The notes beneath the pieces are model-generated. The model was not told where the DNA came from and made no database searches. It was given only the letters and a program-made list of their open reading frames with translations. Positions 34,230 through 47,159 of a stretch of DNA of 64,000 bases are shown here, piece by piece. Within the stretch, counting starts at the first letter, position 1. Each line of letters starts with the position of its first letter. Where the stretch lies: assembly GCF_010015445.1 (NCBI RefSeq), contig NC_053133.1, positions 27,213,468-27,277,467 on the forward strand, given 5' to 3'. Source of the DNA: Perca fluviatilis (lineage: Eukaryota; Chordata; Actinopteri; Perciformes; Percidae). Both the position numbers and the translations under genes were made by a program.

Positions 34230-35525
34230 CACTTTATAATAACTATCCATAATTCATCATTTATTAAGCATTAGTTAACTATTAGTTAATGGTTTGTTCA
34301 TTATTACTTATTAATTGTTCATACATAGTTCATCATGAGTAAAGTATTTGTTCACACAATTATAAATGGTTTGTTCATAGTAAATAAGCCTATTAGTTAA
34401 TGGTTTGTTCATCATTATTAATTAATTGTTCTTACATAATTCATCATCAGTAAATCATTTATTCACATAGTTATAAATGGTTTGTTCATAGTAAATAAGC
34501 CTATCTTGAAAAATATGTTTGTAAGTACATGATTTATACTTAACAAATAATGAAACAACCATTTGGAAATGAAATAATTTTCCCATTATAAACCAGTTAC
34601 TAACTATTGCTAAATGCTTTGTTCATCATTTGTAAAGCACTGCTCCTATGTTAATTCTCATGAATGAAGCATTTGTATACACACTCATAAATGGTTTGTT
34701 CATAGTAAATAAGGCTCTTGGAAGTTATGTTCATAAATAGAAGTTTGACACTTTCTAAGTATTGCAAAAACCATTAGTAAATTAAATACTTTTCCCTTTA
34801 TAAACTATCTACAAACCAGTAGTAATTTATTTGTTTATCATTTGTAAAGCATAGTTTCTACATTCATTCTAATCAGTAAAGCATTTGTAAATGCAGTTAG
34901 TAAATGGTTGGTCCATAGTAAGTAAGCCCATGTAAAAGGTTTATCAGTATATTTTGTAATAATTCCTACATGATGCATTAACCATTTGTAAATTAAGTAA
35001 TTTTACCATTATCAACTAGGTACTCAGGAACGTAAACGGTTGTTTATAACTAGGAAGTTAATGATTAACGGACTATCTAGACCTACATTTGTTCATGTCT
35101 TAAATAAAATCTTATAATTTAGAAAAAGGCCTAAACTAATAGCTGGGGTGTTAACACGTCTGTTACAAATACTTACCAATAATGTAATCCATGATTAACT
35201 CATGAGTTACTACTGGTTAGTTAAGTATACTGTGTGAGCCCATCTAAAGTGAGTACTTTCTATGCTTTACAAACCATTTATAAATGAGTTCCAAAGGCTA
35301 ACAGAACCTGGACACACACATTCTATTTGGACATGCCTTCAGAAATATGCCTACGGATAGTTAGTGTGTTAATGCATCTTTAACAAGCACTTACCAACAC
35401 ATCAATCCATGATTAACTCTTGAGTTACTACTGATTAGTTGACTACATGATGTGAGCCCATCTAAAGTGAGGACTTGCTATGCTTTACAAAGCATTTATA
35501 AATGAGTTGCAAAGGCTAGCAGATA
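34224..35525. repeat. AT-rich transposon-like repeat with internal tandem copies
   Basis: The block begins GGGTAGCACTTTATAATAAC, similar to the GGGTAACACTTTA termini of common fish MITEs. It contains diverged internal repeats: motifs like TAAATGGTTTGTTCATAGTA several times in 34360-34920, and a period of about 216 bp in 35140-35520 (GTGAGCCCATCTAAAGTGAG twice). Its first bases overlap the last codons and stop of the filament gene. Confidence 0.6.
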
Positions 35526-36029
35526 CAACAGAAACACAAGTAAAAAAAGTATTTGTCACCCTTATTACGATGTAGTAAGAATGTACATTTATGAAATAGC
35601 TCGTAGTAGTGTTATGTAGTTGATATCAGTGTGAATTTGGACCAGAACCAGAAGAAAATTAGATTGTTAAGAGCCAGAGAATTGAACATCAATAAAGAGA
35701 CTAGGAAACCAGGATAAATTTTGAGAAGTGTATTAATATACACAGAAACATGGCATACACACATACAGATAAAACACAGGTATGAAAAATAACAACTAAA
35801 ATAATAAAGTGCGCTCATAAAATAAACCCTTTTCAGTTCTATGAGCTCAATTGTTCTTTGATGACAAGAGTTCAGAGATGTTCAACGTTGGGGCCCATAT
35901 GAGTTTGGTTTCTGTTTGTCCTACCACCATGAAGAAGGAATCCAGGGTAATCCGTATAAGTTCTGAGTCTTGGGATCTGAAGAGGCGATGTGATCCAATA
36001 TCTACGGTGGCCCTGAGAGGCCACAGCAC

Positions 36030-38534
36030 ACAACAATAAGACAACACGTGCAAATAAGACAACACGTGCAAATAAGACAACACGCGCAAATAAGACAACA
36101 CGCAGCTAATAAGACAACACGTGCAAATAAGACAACACGCACTAATAAGACAACACGCACTAATAAAACAACGATAATAAGACAACACGCACTAATAAGA
36201 CAACACGCACTAATAAGACAACACGCGCAAATAAGACAACACGCACTAATAACACAACACGCACTAATAAGACAACACGCACTAATAAGACAACACGCAC
36301 TAATAAGACAACACGCACTAATAAGACAACACACAGCACTAATAAGACAACACGCACTAATAAGACAACACGCTAATAAGACAACACGCACTAATAAGAC
36401 AACACGCTAATAAGACAACACGCACTAATAGAATACACACGCTAATAATAAGAAACACAACACGTAATCGCACAGACAACAGCGCAAATAAGACAACACG
36501 CACTAATAAGGCAACACGCACTAATAATACAACATGTGCAAATAAGACAACACACACTAATAAGACAACATGTGCAAATAAGACAACACGCACTAATAAG
36601 ACAACACGTGCAAATAAGACAACACGCACTAATAAGACAACGCACTAATAAGACAACACGCACTAATAAGACAACACGCACTAATAAGACAACACGCACT
36701 AATAAGACAACACGCACTAATAAGACAACACGCACTAATAAGACAACACGCGCAAATAAGACAACACGCACTAATAAGACAACACGCGCAAATAAGACAA
36801 CACGCACTAATAAGACAACACGCACTAATAAGACAACACGCACTAATAAGACAACACGCACAAATAAGACAACACGCACTAATAAGACAACACGCACTAA
36901 TAAGACAACACGCACTAATAAGACAACACGCACTAATAAGACAACACGCAAATAAGACAACACGCACTAATAAGACAACACGCACTAATAAGACAACACG
37001 TGCAAATAAGACAACACGCACTAATAAGACAACACGCACTAATAAGACAACACGCACTAATAAGACAACACGCAAATAAGACAACACGCACTAATAAGAC
37101 AACACGCACTAATAAGACAACACGCACTAATAAGACAACACGCACTAATAAGACAACACGCACTAATAAGACAACACGCACTAATAAGACAACACGCACT
37201 AATAAGACAGCACGCACTAATAAGACAACACGCACTAATAAGACAACACGCACTAATAAGACAACACGCACTAATAAGACAGCACGCACTAATAAGACAA
37301 CATGCGCAAATAAGACAACACGCACTAATAAGACAACGCACTAATAAGACAACACGCACTAATAAGACAACACGCACTAATAAGACAACACGTGCAAATA
37401 AGACAACACACACTAATAAGACAACACACACTAATAAGACAACACGCACTAATAAGACAACATGTGCAAATAAGACAACACGCACTAATAAGACAACGCA
37501 CTAATAAGACAACACGCACTAATAAGACAACACGTGCAAATAAGACAACACGCACTAATAAGACAACACTGCAAATAAGACAACACGCACTAATAAGACA
37601 ACACGACTAATAAGACAACACGCACTAATAGACAACACGCACTAAGACAACACGCACTAATAAGACAACGCACTAATAAGACAACACGCACTAATAAGAC
37701 AACACGCACTAATAAGACAACGCACTAATAAGACAACACGCACTAATAAGACAACACGCACTAATAAGACAACACGCACTAATAAGACAACATCTGCAAA
37801 TAAGACAACACGCACTAATAAGACAACGCACTAATAAGACAACACACACTAATAAGACAACACGCACTAATAAGACAACACGCACTAATAAGACAACACG
37901 CACTAATAAGACAACACGCACTAATAAGACAACACACACTAATAAGACAACACGCAAATAAGACAACACGCGACTAATAAGACAACACGCACTAATAAGA
38001 CAACACGCACTAATAAGACACACGCACAAAACAACACGCACTAATAAGACAACACGCAAACAAAGACAACACGCACTAATAAGACAACACACATTAATAA
38101 GACAACACGCAAATAGAGACAACACGCATAATAAGACAACACGCACTAATAAGACAACACGCGAATATAGACAACACGCAACAAGATAACACGCGACAAT
38201 AAGACAACACGCACTAATAAGACAAAACACGCACTAATAATACAACACGCAAATAAGACAACACAATAATAAGACAACACGCACTAATAAGACAACACGC
38301 AATAAGAAACGCTAATAAGACAACACGCTACAATAAGACAACACGCACTAATAAGACAACACGCAAATAAGACAACACGCACTAATAAGACAACACGTGC
38401 AAATAAGACAACACGCACTAATAAGACAACACGCACTAATAAGACAACACACACTAATAAGACAACATGTGCAAATAAGACAACACGCACTAATAAGACA
38501 ACACGTGCAAATAAGACAACACGTACTAATAAGC
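36030..38534 (+). repeat. 18-bp minisatellite, left array
   Basis: About 140 units of ACACGCACTAATAAGACA, interspersed with a variant ACACGTGCAAATAAGACA that contains CACGTG. Sporadic indels are concentrated at 36360-36480 and 37950-38330. The unit is a multiple of three without stops in several frames, so very long spurious ORFs appear on both strands. Confidence 0.97.
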
Positions 38535-39888
38535 TCCTTGCTCAGACAGTCCTGCTCAGAGACCCCGCTCTAAGCTGGAGGTCTCTCAGACCACTCTCGT
38601 AAATAAGAGGCTTTTATTTTCCGTTGATGGATTATTTGTTTAAGTATCACAACACATGTCCATTTTAAGAGTAAACTGTGGTTAGCTGCATTTTCGGAGT
38701 TAAACTCCACAAGCGCTTGCAGGCTTAACAACCTCGCTGGCCGGCCGTCACACACACACACACACAGTGCGCGAAAGTTTGTTTTCTGATTTATTATAAG
38801 TTGAGCTTCAGTCTGTATGATAAATGAACAGTTGTACATAAAGTGGTAACATGCTATGACATGTTATGTAGACTAAAGGGGAGACACCAACCTTTATAAT
38901 TTGAATTGCTAATTTCCATCTGTTGTCCCTAGGCATTTACAGTGCACTACAATAATATATAAATGATAATTCCACATAACACTAATAGGGACACCTAGGA
39001 CACGCCAGTGCATATGGCCTACTTCTTTTTATAATTTAAACTGACATAAACTAATACACTAATACTAGTAGGGATCGCGTTCCACTCTTTTGAATAAGTC
39101 AGGGGTGTTAGAGCTAAACCATAAAGAATAAAATTAAAGCTAATAATAATTTAATGAATAATAAATAATTTAAACAATTCTCCTGAAGAGAAACGGTTTA
39201 TGTTTTCCCCCGTGGGTGCTCACGTGCGCACGCCCTTCAAAAAAAAAAAAGGTTTGCATTTCAGAATTTAAATAGGCTTTCAACTCAGGACAACGCCACT
39301 TCTCACAAATACAGATAGGATTGGAGATGAGAAGTTTAACTGACAACCGATCAGCTTCGTGGGAAATGCCACCAACGCTCCACTCAGCGCCAACTGCAAT
39401 GTTTAATTTTAAATGAATGTAGCCTACTGGTAGTCTGGCACAAGTAGGGTGCTCAGTATTTTATTATTATGTATCTCTGTGTGTGTGTGTGTGTATGTGT
39501 GACGGCCGGCCAGCGAGGTTGTTAAGCCTGCAAGCGCTTGTGGAGTTTAACTCCGAAAATGCAGCTAACCACAGGTTACTCTTAAAATGGACATGTGTTG
39601 TGATACTTAAATAAATAATCCATCAACGGGGAAATAAAAGCCTCTTATTTACGAGAGCGGTCTGAGAGACCTCCAGCTTAGAGCGGGGACTCTGAGCAGG
39701 ACTGTCTGAGCAACGAGCTAGCGGCCCAGCAGGCGCTAGCTGGCTGTCGCGTCACTTTATGGAGCTTCTCAATTCCGAAAACTTTGAAACAAATTGTCAA
39801 TTCAGCAACGATTTTCGCAAGACTGCCTATATTCGAAATCTAAAGAGTTCATTTCTCGCCTAAAACGTATTCAGAAGTGAATTTAGTG

Positions 39889-40018
39889 ATGAACAAAATG
39901 GCGAAAATTGTTAAAATTGTCCTGTTGTTGGTCTGTCTATGTACCACAAAGCCAATGGTTGAGGCACATGTGCATCACTTAAAAGTGTCCCCTGGAAACA
40001 CTTCCGTTGTGGTGTGGG
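39889..40018 (+). other. short ORF with a signal-peptide-like start, inside the inverted repeat
   Basis: From the ATG at 39889 the reading is MNKMAKIVKIVLLLVCLCTT followed by KPMVEAHVHHLKVSPGNTS. A basic start, a hydrophobic core and a small residue near VEA look like a secretion signal. The frame then runs into the minisatellite. It lies in the right-arm-only segment. It may be exon 1 of a lost or element-borne gene, or chance; no family is recognised. Confidence 0.25.
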
Positions 40019-40023
40019 CTATT

Positions 40024-41128
40024 TGCATGTGTTGTCTTATTTGCACGTGTTGTCTTATTAGTGCGTGTTGTCTTATTTGCACGTGTTGTCTTATTAGTGC
40101 GTGTTGTCTTATTTGCACGTGTTGTCTTATTAGTGCGTGTTGTCTTATTAGTGCGTGTTGTCTTATTAGTGCGTGTTGTCTTATTAGTGCGTGTTGTCTT
40201 ATTAGTGCGTGTTGTCTTATTAGTGCGTGTTGTCTTATTAGTGCGGTTTTCTTATTAGCGTGTTGTTGTCTTATTAGTGCGGTTGTCTTATTTGCACGTG
40301 TTGTGTTATTAGTGCGGTTGTCTTATTAGTGCGCGTGTTGTCTTATTTGCACGTGTTGTGTTATTAGTGCGTGTTGTCTTATTAGTGCGCGCTGTTGTCT
40401 TATTAGTGTGTGTTGTCTTATTAGTGCGTGTTGTCTTATTTGCACGTGTTGTGATTATTAGTGCGCGTGTTGTCTTATTTGCACGGTTGTGTTATTAGTG
40501 CGTGTTGTGGCTTATTTGCACGGTTGTCTTATTAGTGCGGTTGTCTTATTAGTGTGTGTTGTCTTATTAGTATGTGTTGTCTTATTAGTGCGTGTTGTCT
40601 TATTTGCACGTGTTGTCTTATTAGTGCGTGTTGTCTTATTTGCACGTGTTGTCTTATTAGTGCGTGTTGTCTTATTAGTGCGTTGTCTTATTAGTGCGTG
40701 CGTGTTATTAGTGCTGTTGTGGTTTATTTGCACGCGGTTGTCTTATTAGTGCGCGGTTGTCTTATTTGCACGCGTGTTGTCTCATTAGTGCGTGTTGTCT
40801 TATTAGTGCGTGTTGTCTTATTTGCACCTGTTGTCTTATTAGTGCGTGTTGTCTTATTTGCACGTGTTGTCTTATTAGTGCGTGTTGTCTTATTTGCACG
40901 TGTTGTGTTATTAGTGCGTGTTGTGTTATTAGTGCGTGTTGTCTTATTAGTGCGTGTTGTCTTATTTGCACGTGTTGTGTTATTAGTGCGTGTTGTCTTA
41001 TTAGTACGTGTTGTCTTATTGTTGCGTGCTGTGGTTTATTTGCACGTGTTGTCTTATTTGCACGGGTTGTCTCATTGTTGCGTGCTGTGGTTTATTTGCA
41101 CGTGTTGTCTTATTGTTGCGTGCTGTGG
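40024..41128 (-). repeat. 18-bp minisatellite, right array (inverted)
   Basis: About 60 units of TGTCTTATTAGTGCGTGT, the complement of the left-array unit, with the TTTGCACGTGTTGTCTTA variant. Degenerate units are common at 40240-40530 and 40690-40760. Confidence 0.97.
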
Positions 41129-41156
41129 CCTCTCAGGGCCACCGTAGCTCTCTGAG

Positions 41157-41700
41157 AGGAAAAAGCTCCACAGGTTGACTTCATGGGTCTGTTCAGCACG
41201 CTCACATGAAACTATGAAAAACCTGATTTAATTTATTAAAGCTAAAACCATAAAAGTCAGGATTATTTTCATGTGTACTTTAAATGTTTTATAGACATGA
41301 GAAACGGATATAAACTCTTTTCTTTTACCTCAAGCATTATTCATAACCAATATTTTTCATTTATTTTATTGGTTTATTTGATAGGGACCATGCATATTTA
41401 TGAACATTGTTGTATAAAAAACACCATGTATGCCAGAATTAGTCAAAATAACTACTTTTCATCTGCAGTCCCTAGGCAGGTTACATATATGACTAACATA
41501 AAGACAGCCAGCACGGTTGCATGGTATTGACAAAATGTGATATTAGGATTATTAAACATATGTAAAATTGCAAAAGTTACGGGAAAATGCATTGTAACAG
41601 TATTCATAGAATCATAACAATATCTGATTGATTTCTAAGGAGGAAAAAGCTCCACAGGTTGACTTCATGTGCCTTTTCAGCACACTCACATCAAACTGTA
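41157..41700. repeat. direct duplication of about 60 bp around a dispersed repeat
   Basis: AGGAAAAAGCTCCACAGGTT and the following sequence occur at 41157-41215 and again at 41640-41700. Between them lies a copy of the 20043-type repeat (41365-41480). The first copy starts 10 bp outside the inverted-repeat cap. Confidence 0.65.
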
Positions 41701-41754
41701 ATACATTAAAAAACATAAAATTTCATTTTTTTCATTAATGTTTTTATTTTGAAA

Positions 41755-43734
41755 TAACAAAATAAACTAGAACTGCAAGCAGTTATGATGGGGCCCAAGC
41801 CTCCGATGCCATTCGCCTCCGATGCCATTTGCCTCCGATGCCAGTCGCCCCCAATGACCCACGAAGCTGCGCCAGTCGCCCCCGATGACCCGCGAAGCTG
41901 CACCAATGCGGGACCCGAAGCATTATGTAGGGGCAAACGTTGGTGAATGTCGAGAGGTTTGATGCACGAGTTCTGCTGTACTCTGCCGTTGCAAATGTAG
42001 TGGTTAACGGTTCATCTCCATGGATATACAGACTACTTTTAACAATTCTCTACTATAAACAAACTTCTTAACCCCCCTAACCACAGGGGACAGCAGAGAG
42101 AAATGAGAGAGTGACTTAGAGGGTGGAGGTACCGGCAGGTGTGGTGGCTGAAAGAGCAGGGGAGGTGGTCAGGTTGTTGTAAATGGTGTCATAGGCGCCG
42201 ATTGATGTTATCCTCCGTGGATGTTCACAGGCGCACGTCGTTCAAAAAAAAAAAAAAAGTAGTCAAAAGTTGTTTGCATTTCAAAACATTAGGAAATGGA
42301 CAGCGGCGGCAATTAACACACACGCCAGCTATTAACTCGTAATACAGTGCCGGAGTAGGGCTTTCAACCTAAGGACCTGGGCCTTCTAATCTCAAATACA
42401 GATAGGATTGGAGATGAGAAATTTAACTGACACGTGACCGCGATCAACTTCGTGGGAAATTAAGAATCAATGCCACCGACATGCCCAATCACACTATGAC
42501 AGACTCTCCACTTAGCACCAACTGCAATGTTTATTTGCACAGTATCAGCGCATATGAATGGTGTTGATTTTGGATTGAAAAAGTGGGAGAAAAGAGTTAC
42601 ATTTTGTCCACTGTGAAGGTTCTAGAAACTTTGTCAGGTGGGTTAAGAAGTTTGTTTATTGTATATAACACCAGGGGAGCACGCAAAAGCGAAAACCAAA
42701 ACGTAACGGTAGGAGGTAAACATCAGTAAATATTGAGAAGTGTGAGCTGCAAGGTCTTTGATACATTCCCATTGCAAATATTCCATTAACAGTGATTAAC
42801 AGGGCAAAACACTTATATGTTGATTATAGCGCCCACTAATGGCCAATCTTTGCCAAATTTGGTACAAATCCTCAGAGCGGCATGCCCAACAAGCAACACA
42901 TCTACAGTTCTATATATTTTGAGTCATCCAGTGGAAAAATAAACATATTGAACATTATAACTCATAATGGAAAAACTATTAACATGTTTTACACACAGTG
43001 TATCAATCTTGGATGTTAAAATATGAATTAATTTCACAAAGACCCGAAAAACTCTGGACTTCTAGGCTGGATGTAAAACCATGTAAGGGCTAAGAAGACA
43101 AAACAAAAACACCAGCAGAAAGGGGCAACTGTTAGATTTTAGCTGCAAAAGACCCTAAGTTTTGACTATTTATAATTATTAAGTTATAAAGTTATGAATC
43201 AGAAGTGCCGTTTGGTGTTGTATACAACATGCTCAACTTCAGAAGGGATTAAAAGGCCCAAACTGGTATATGTTGACTATAGTGCCCCCTAATGGATGAT
43301 CTTCGCCAAATTTGGTAAAGAGCCTCAGAAGGCCATGCCGAATGAGCATCACAAGTTTGTGTTGATTGCTTTTACTGTGGCAGAGATATTACAATTGCAA
43401 ATTTCCCATTTAAATGCATTGTTATTAGCCGAAACAAATAAACGTTGCTTATAGCGCCCCCTAAAGGCCGATCTTCGCCAAATTTGGTACAACGTATCGT
43501 CGTCAGATGTTCAACAAGGACCTCAAGTTATTTGCTGATGACATTTAATTTGGCCGAGATATGATATGATATGTGTGTGGTAGCTAGCTAGGAAAATTTG
43601 TTTTGTCGTCAAATGCGCATACTTTAACGTAGCAAAATTCTTTCAAAAACTTTTTGTCAGGTCCATCTGGAGATGCTATCTACCAGGTTTTGTGCAGATC
43701 GGTCGCACGGCCTAGGACAAGTTCAAAAAAGTTG

Positions 43735-43740
<6 letters not shown>
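41755..43740. repeat. teleost interspersed repeat with internal degenerate tandem units
   Basis: The left part contains AGAACTGCAAGCAGTTATGA and repeated GCCTCCGATGCCA-type units. From 42820 on, units with AGCGCCCNCTAATGGCC followed by CTTCGCCAAATTTGGTA recur (42830, 43265, 43455). No ORF is preserved. An (AT)n run follows at 43741-43780. Confidence 0.55.
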
Positions 43741-43783
<43 letters not shown>

Positions 43784-43950
43784 CACACTGGTAAAAGTGG
43801 TAATAAGGTAACTTTCTACATGTGGTATCAACTTCCTTTGTTATTTCGAAATAAATGCAATGGCTGCAACAGAAAGCATAGCACACATCTATTTAAATGT
43901 GGGTTAAGTGTTCATCCTCCTATCTCTCTCTCTGTCTGTCTCTCGCCCTC

Positions 43951-43983
<33 letters not shown>

Positions 43984-44173
43984 GCTCTCTCTTACTGTCT
44001 GTCTCTGTCTCTCTCTCTCTTTCCCCTCTCTGTCTCTCTCTCTTCCCCAGTGTAATCAGCATCTTGATATACCACACCTGTGAGGTGGATGGATTTTCTC
44101 GACAAAGGAGAAGTGCTCACTAACACAGTGTGTGTCTGTGTGTGAGAGAGTGTGTATGAGAGAGTGAGTATAT

Positions 44174-44230
<57 letters not shown>
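43741..44230. repeat. (AT)n, (CT)n and (GT)n microsatellite cluster
   Basis: (TA)n at 43741-43780, CT-rich simple repeat at 43921-44046 and (GT)n at 44178-44227. There is no coding content. Confidence 0.9.
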
Positions 44231-44299
44231 CTAATCTCGACTGTAGCTGTGGACAGCGTGGTGACCACCTCACCTATTAACTTTAATTTAGAAGAGAAG

Positions 44300-47150
44300 A
44301 TGTTTCTGTGGGGTAGTGTTAATTTTGTCAGACGAGACGAGACTAAATTTATTCGTCAACAACCTTTTTTTCCATGACTGAGACGATGACGAGACTGCGC
44401 CAATGTCCAAAAACGCTGACTAAGACTAAATTAACATGCATTATTGTTGACGAAAAAAGACGAGACTAACATGTTTTGCATAAAATAAAAACTAAGATAA
44501 AATCTCTCTTCTTTTTCGTCTACAATCGTCTCTACTTTTTCATCATGAGATAGAATATTCAGCTGTTACCGAGACCCGGTGCTACGGCACCGACAGGTGC
44601 CTTAACGACCGCTATCTACCGGACCAAATAGCAACGCAGATTTAGCTAGTTGCCACTTAATAGCCTGCGGTTCTCTCTGATGCTCCTAAACGGACGTTAG
44701 AGGCAACCGAAACATCGCTGCACGGGACGCTAGTTAACACTACACTTGGCAGCAGGTAACGTTAGCCTACCGTTAGCTAGCAGTTGGAGTAAACACGGTT
44801 GTTCTATATCTATGGTTACAATGCTGACAGCTAAACGGTGTAAAGGTTTGTCTCTATTTCACTGTGTAGGATTCCAACAGTACAGCGGTCGTCTGAAAAA
44901 CAACATGTTGCGTTCACTTGAAATACGCCTCGCAAGCTTCATGCTGCATTTATTTTATTGTAAATTGGGGGGTAAAGGTCTCTGTGAGGTAACGGTTGTT
45001 TCAGCGTTTCAAGTTTATCAGACAAACAGGTGACTGTCCTGCAGCGACGACAGTCAAGTTTACCATTGATGTGAAAATGTGAGATGTTAGCAAACATATG
45101 CTTTCCACACTTGGCTCCACTCTGTAGTCTGACGTATGCTGAGTCAGCTGATTCTGATGGAGACAGAGCCCCCGTCACTGACCCAGAGAGGCTAATGTCG
45201 GCCAATCAACTTGCCCGACATACTTCTTTCATGGCCACGTGCCGTTGCTAATGTGGAAGCGTGCAGAGCCTCAGTCAGTCTCTCCACTCTACCTCCCAGT
45301 AACATGGCCCAGTTAGAGGTGCTGCTGCTGCTTCAAGCTCTCGGGATCATCAGGACTCAGCTGGTCCTCCAACATCCTCCTTCTAATCAGTCTAATAGAG
45401 ATATCCATCTGATGAGAGAAGAAGACAACAGAAGAGATAAATAGGGCTGTGACTGTATGTAGTTTTCATACCGTGGTGAAGAAGTAACCTATCACAATGG
45501 TATGGTGGTTAATGGGATTAAGCTATGAGCTAGCTGCTAGGCTAATGTATCTCTCCTTCTCTCTCCCCCTCCTTCTCCCTCTCCTTCTCTCTCTCCTTCT
45601 CCCTCTCCCTCTCCTTCTCTCTCCTCTCTCCTCTCTCCTCTCTCCTCTCTCCCTCTATTTCCTTCTCTCTCCCTCTCTCTCTCACAAAACACAACAGACC
45701 CGACTGTGAATATTCCTCCGTTCAGATTAATTAATACCATTAATTATTCTACACCCTCCAATACAGTAATGTAGGTGGTGGTTTGAGCCTTAAACTTGGT
45801 TTGTGATCCACTAATTAACACACAGAAGAAGAAGTTAATTTTTCCCACATCGATCTTTTCCCCCCAGAGAAGACGGCTGGAGTCCATCTGGAGTTTAATG
45901 GTTAGTATTATGAAGTTATTATCTGTATTTATTCAGGGTTTTACTGCATAGAGAAAGTTTGGTTTTATCCGGCGCCAAAGGAATATCATGAGCGCCAAAC
46001 ATGAGAGCCACCCCCCCTCTCATCCACAGTCACTACTGTATGTAGCTGGCTCTGATTTCACTGATCTGAACGCTCCGATGTATAGAGCTGATGGTAGCAT
46101 ATCTCAGTTAGAAGAGTCAGACTGTACCGGACTCTCCAGGTGACCTCTGCTGTCTGTCTGCTCGGCGGGTTAGGCTACCGTCTAGCAGTATTACATTGAG
46201 ACAATTTAATACTCAGACAGTTTCCTATCCTGTCAAAATAAAAACTATCGTATGTCGCATAATATTTCCCCCGTGTTTTGGTACAGTTGATGTTAACTCC
46301 TGATGCGAGCCATATGGGAGGAGCCTACACATGAAACTCTAAGTTCGGAGGTCTTTAGCAGCGTTGACCTGACTCCCTGAATAAGCTGCAGAGACGTGGT
46401 CTCTCTCCACCTCTCTGCTGAGCCCCGTTCACCTAACAGCATCAGTTCAACTGGATTTCACACTATGATGGTTACATTTACAATGAATCAGCTGTTCACA
46501 TGTCTGCTGAACTGTAGGGACAGTCGGTTGCACTACTGTAGGTCTACAGGCTATTCAACATCACTGACTATTTATTTATCTATATTTCTAAATAGAAAAC
46601 ACTACACTTGTTATGTTGTTATTGTTATTTTATGTGTAAGAGACACAAAACAATCCCCACTAGGGTAATTGGGTAAGTTGCAAACATTAGAACTGTGTTG
46701 ATGTTGAACAAGTTAACAGCATCCAGTATAAAGAGCAGCAGAGACTTCAGTCCTGTTCAGACACCAAGTGGAGCGGCTGTGTAGAGCAGCCTGCTTCCTT
46801 TCAGCTCTCATGTTAACGTGTTGGAGTGAAGCTCACAGACCTGCAGAGACTTTGGCCATCAAGTCTGTTGACTCTGCAGATTTCACTGAAGTACACAGTG
46901 GAAATAAACTGCTGAGAGTCCTGAACGCATCATTACTGCAGAAACAGAGAGATGTTCACTGCTCACTTTAATGATGATTTACTGCTGTTGGGTTCAGAGA
47001 GAACAGTCTCTGATTGGCTGACTGTTCTCTCTCTCCTCTCACAGCTTCACTGACCAGGTTGGAGGTTTACCGAAAATACTGGATCTTTGCTTTGATACTA
47101 ACTGGGTTTAGTTTGATACTGCTGAAACCAGCATGGACTGAATCCAACCC
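44300..47150. other. non-coding stretch; MITE-like end at 44310 and CT-rich tract 45546-45683
   Basis: TAGTGTTAATTTTGTCAGAC at 44314, with following ACGAGACTAAA-type motifs, resembles a teleost DNA-transposon end; the partner end is not found. A CT-rich simple repeat lies at 45546-45683. ORFs here lack recognisable domains. The part from about 46700 on is probably intronic or flanking sequence of the NLR exons. Confidence 0.35.
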
Positions 47151-47159
47151 TCTACTTAC

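Larger units (their letters stand above)
36002..41147. repeat. 5.1-kb inverted repeat with minisatellite arms
   Basis: The outer caps are CTACGGTGGCCCTGAGAGG at 36002 and its exact complement ending at 41147. Next come inverted minisatellite arrays (36030-38534 and 40024-41128), then inner arms 38538-38750 and 39500-39713 (about 213 bp, near-identical, inverted), and a 749-bp unique spacer (38751-39499). The left arm is 2.7 kb and the right 1.65 kb; the difference is array length plus a 305-bp segment present only on the right (39714-40018). No TSD was identified. It may be a transposon with expanded subterminal repeats or a foldback element; no transposase is present. Confidence 0.85.

Noticed and set aside
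36030..38534. Regular short repeats resembling a CRISPR array
   Set aside because: The units are contiguous 18-mers without unique spacers, and the setting is eukaryotic.
36030..41150. Many ORFs of 70-170 codons with CCLISACCLIS-, VRVVLLVRVV- and NKTTRTNKTT-type repeats
   Set aside because: They are translations of the 18-bp minisatellite in several frames and both strands. The unit length is a multiple of three and lacks stops, so open frames are expected without selection.
46768..46971. 67-codon ORF with a hydrophobic start (MERLCRAACFLSALMLTC...)
   Set aside because: It could look like a signal peptide, but it has no downstream domain, promoter or convincing splice donor and lies in NLR-flanking repeat-rich sequence.
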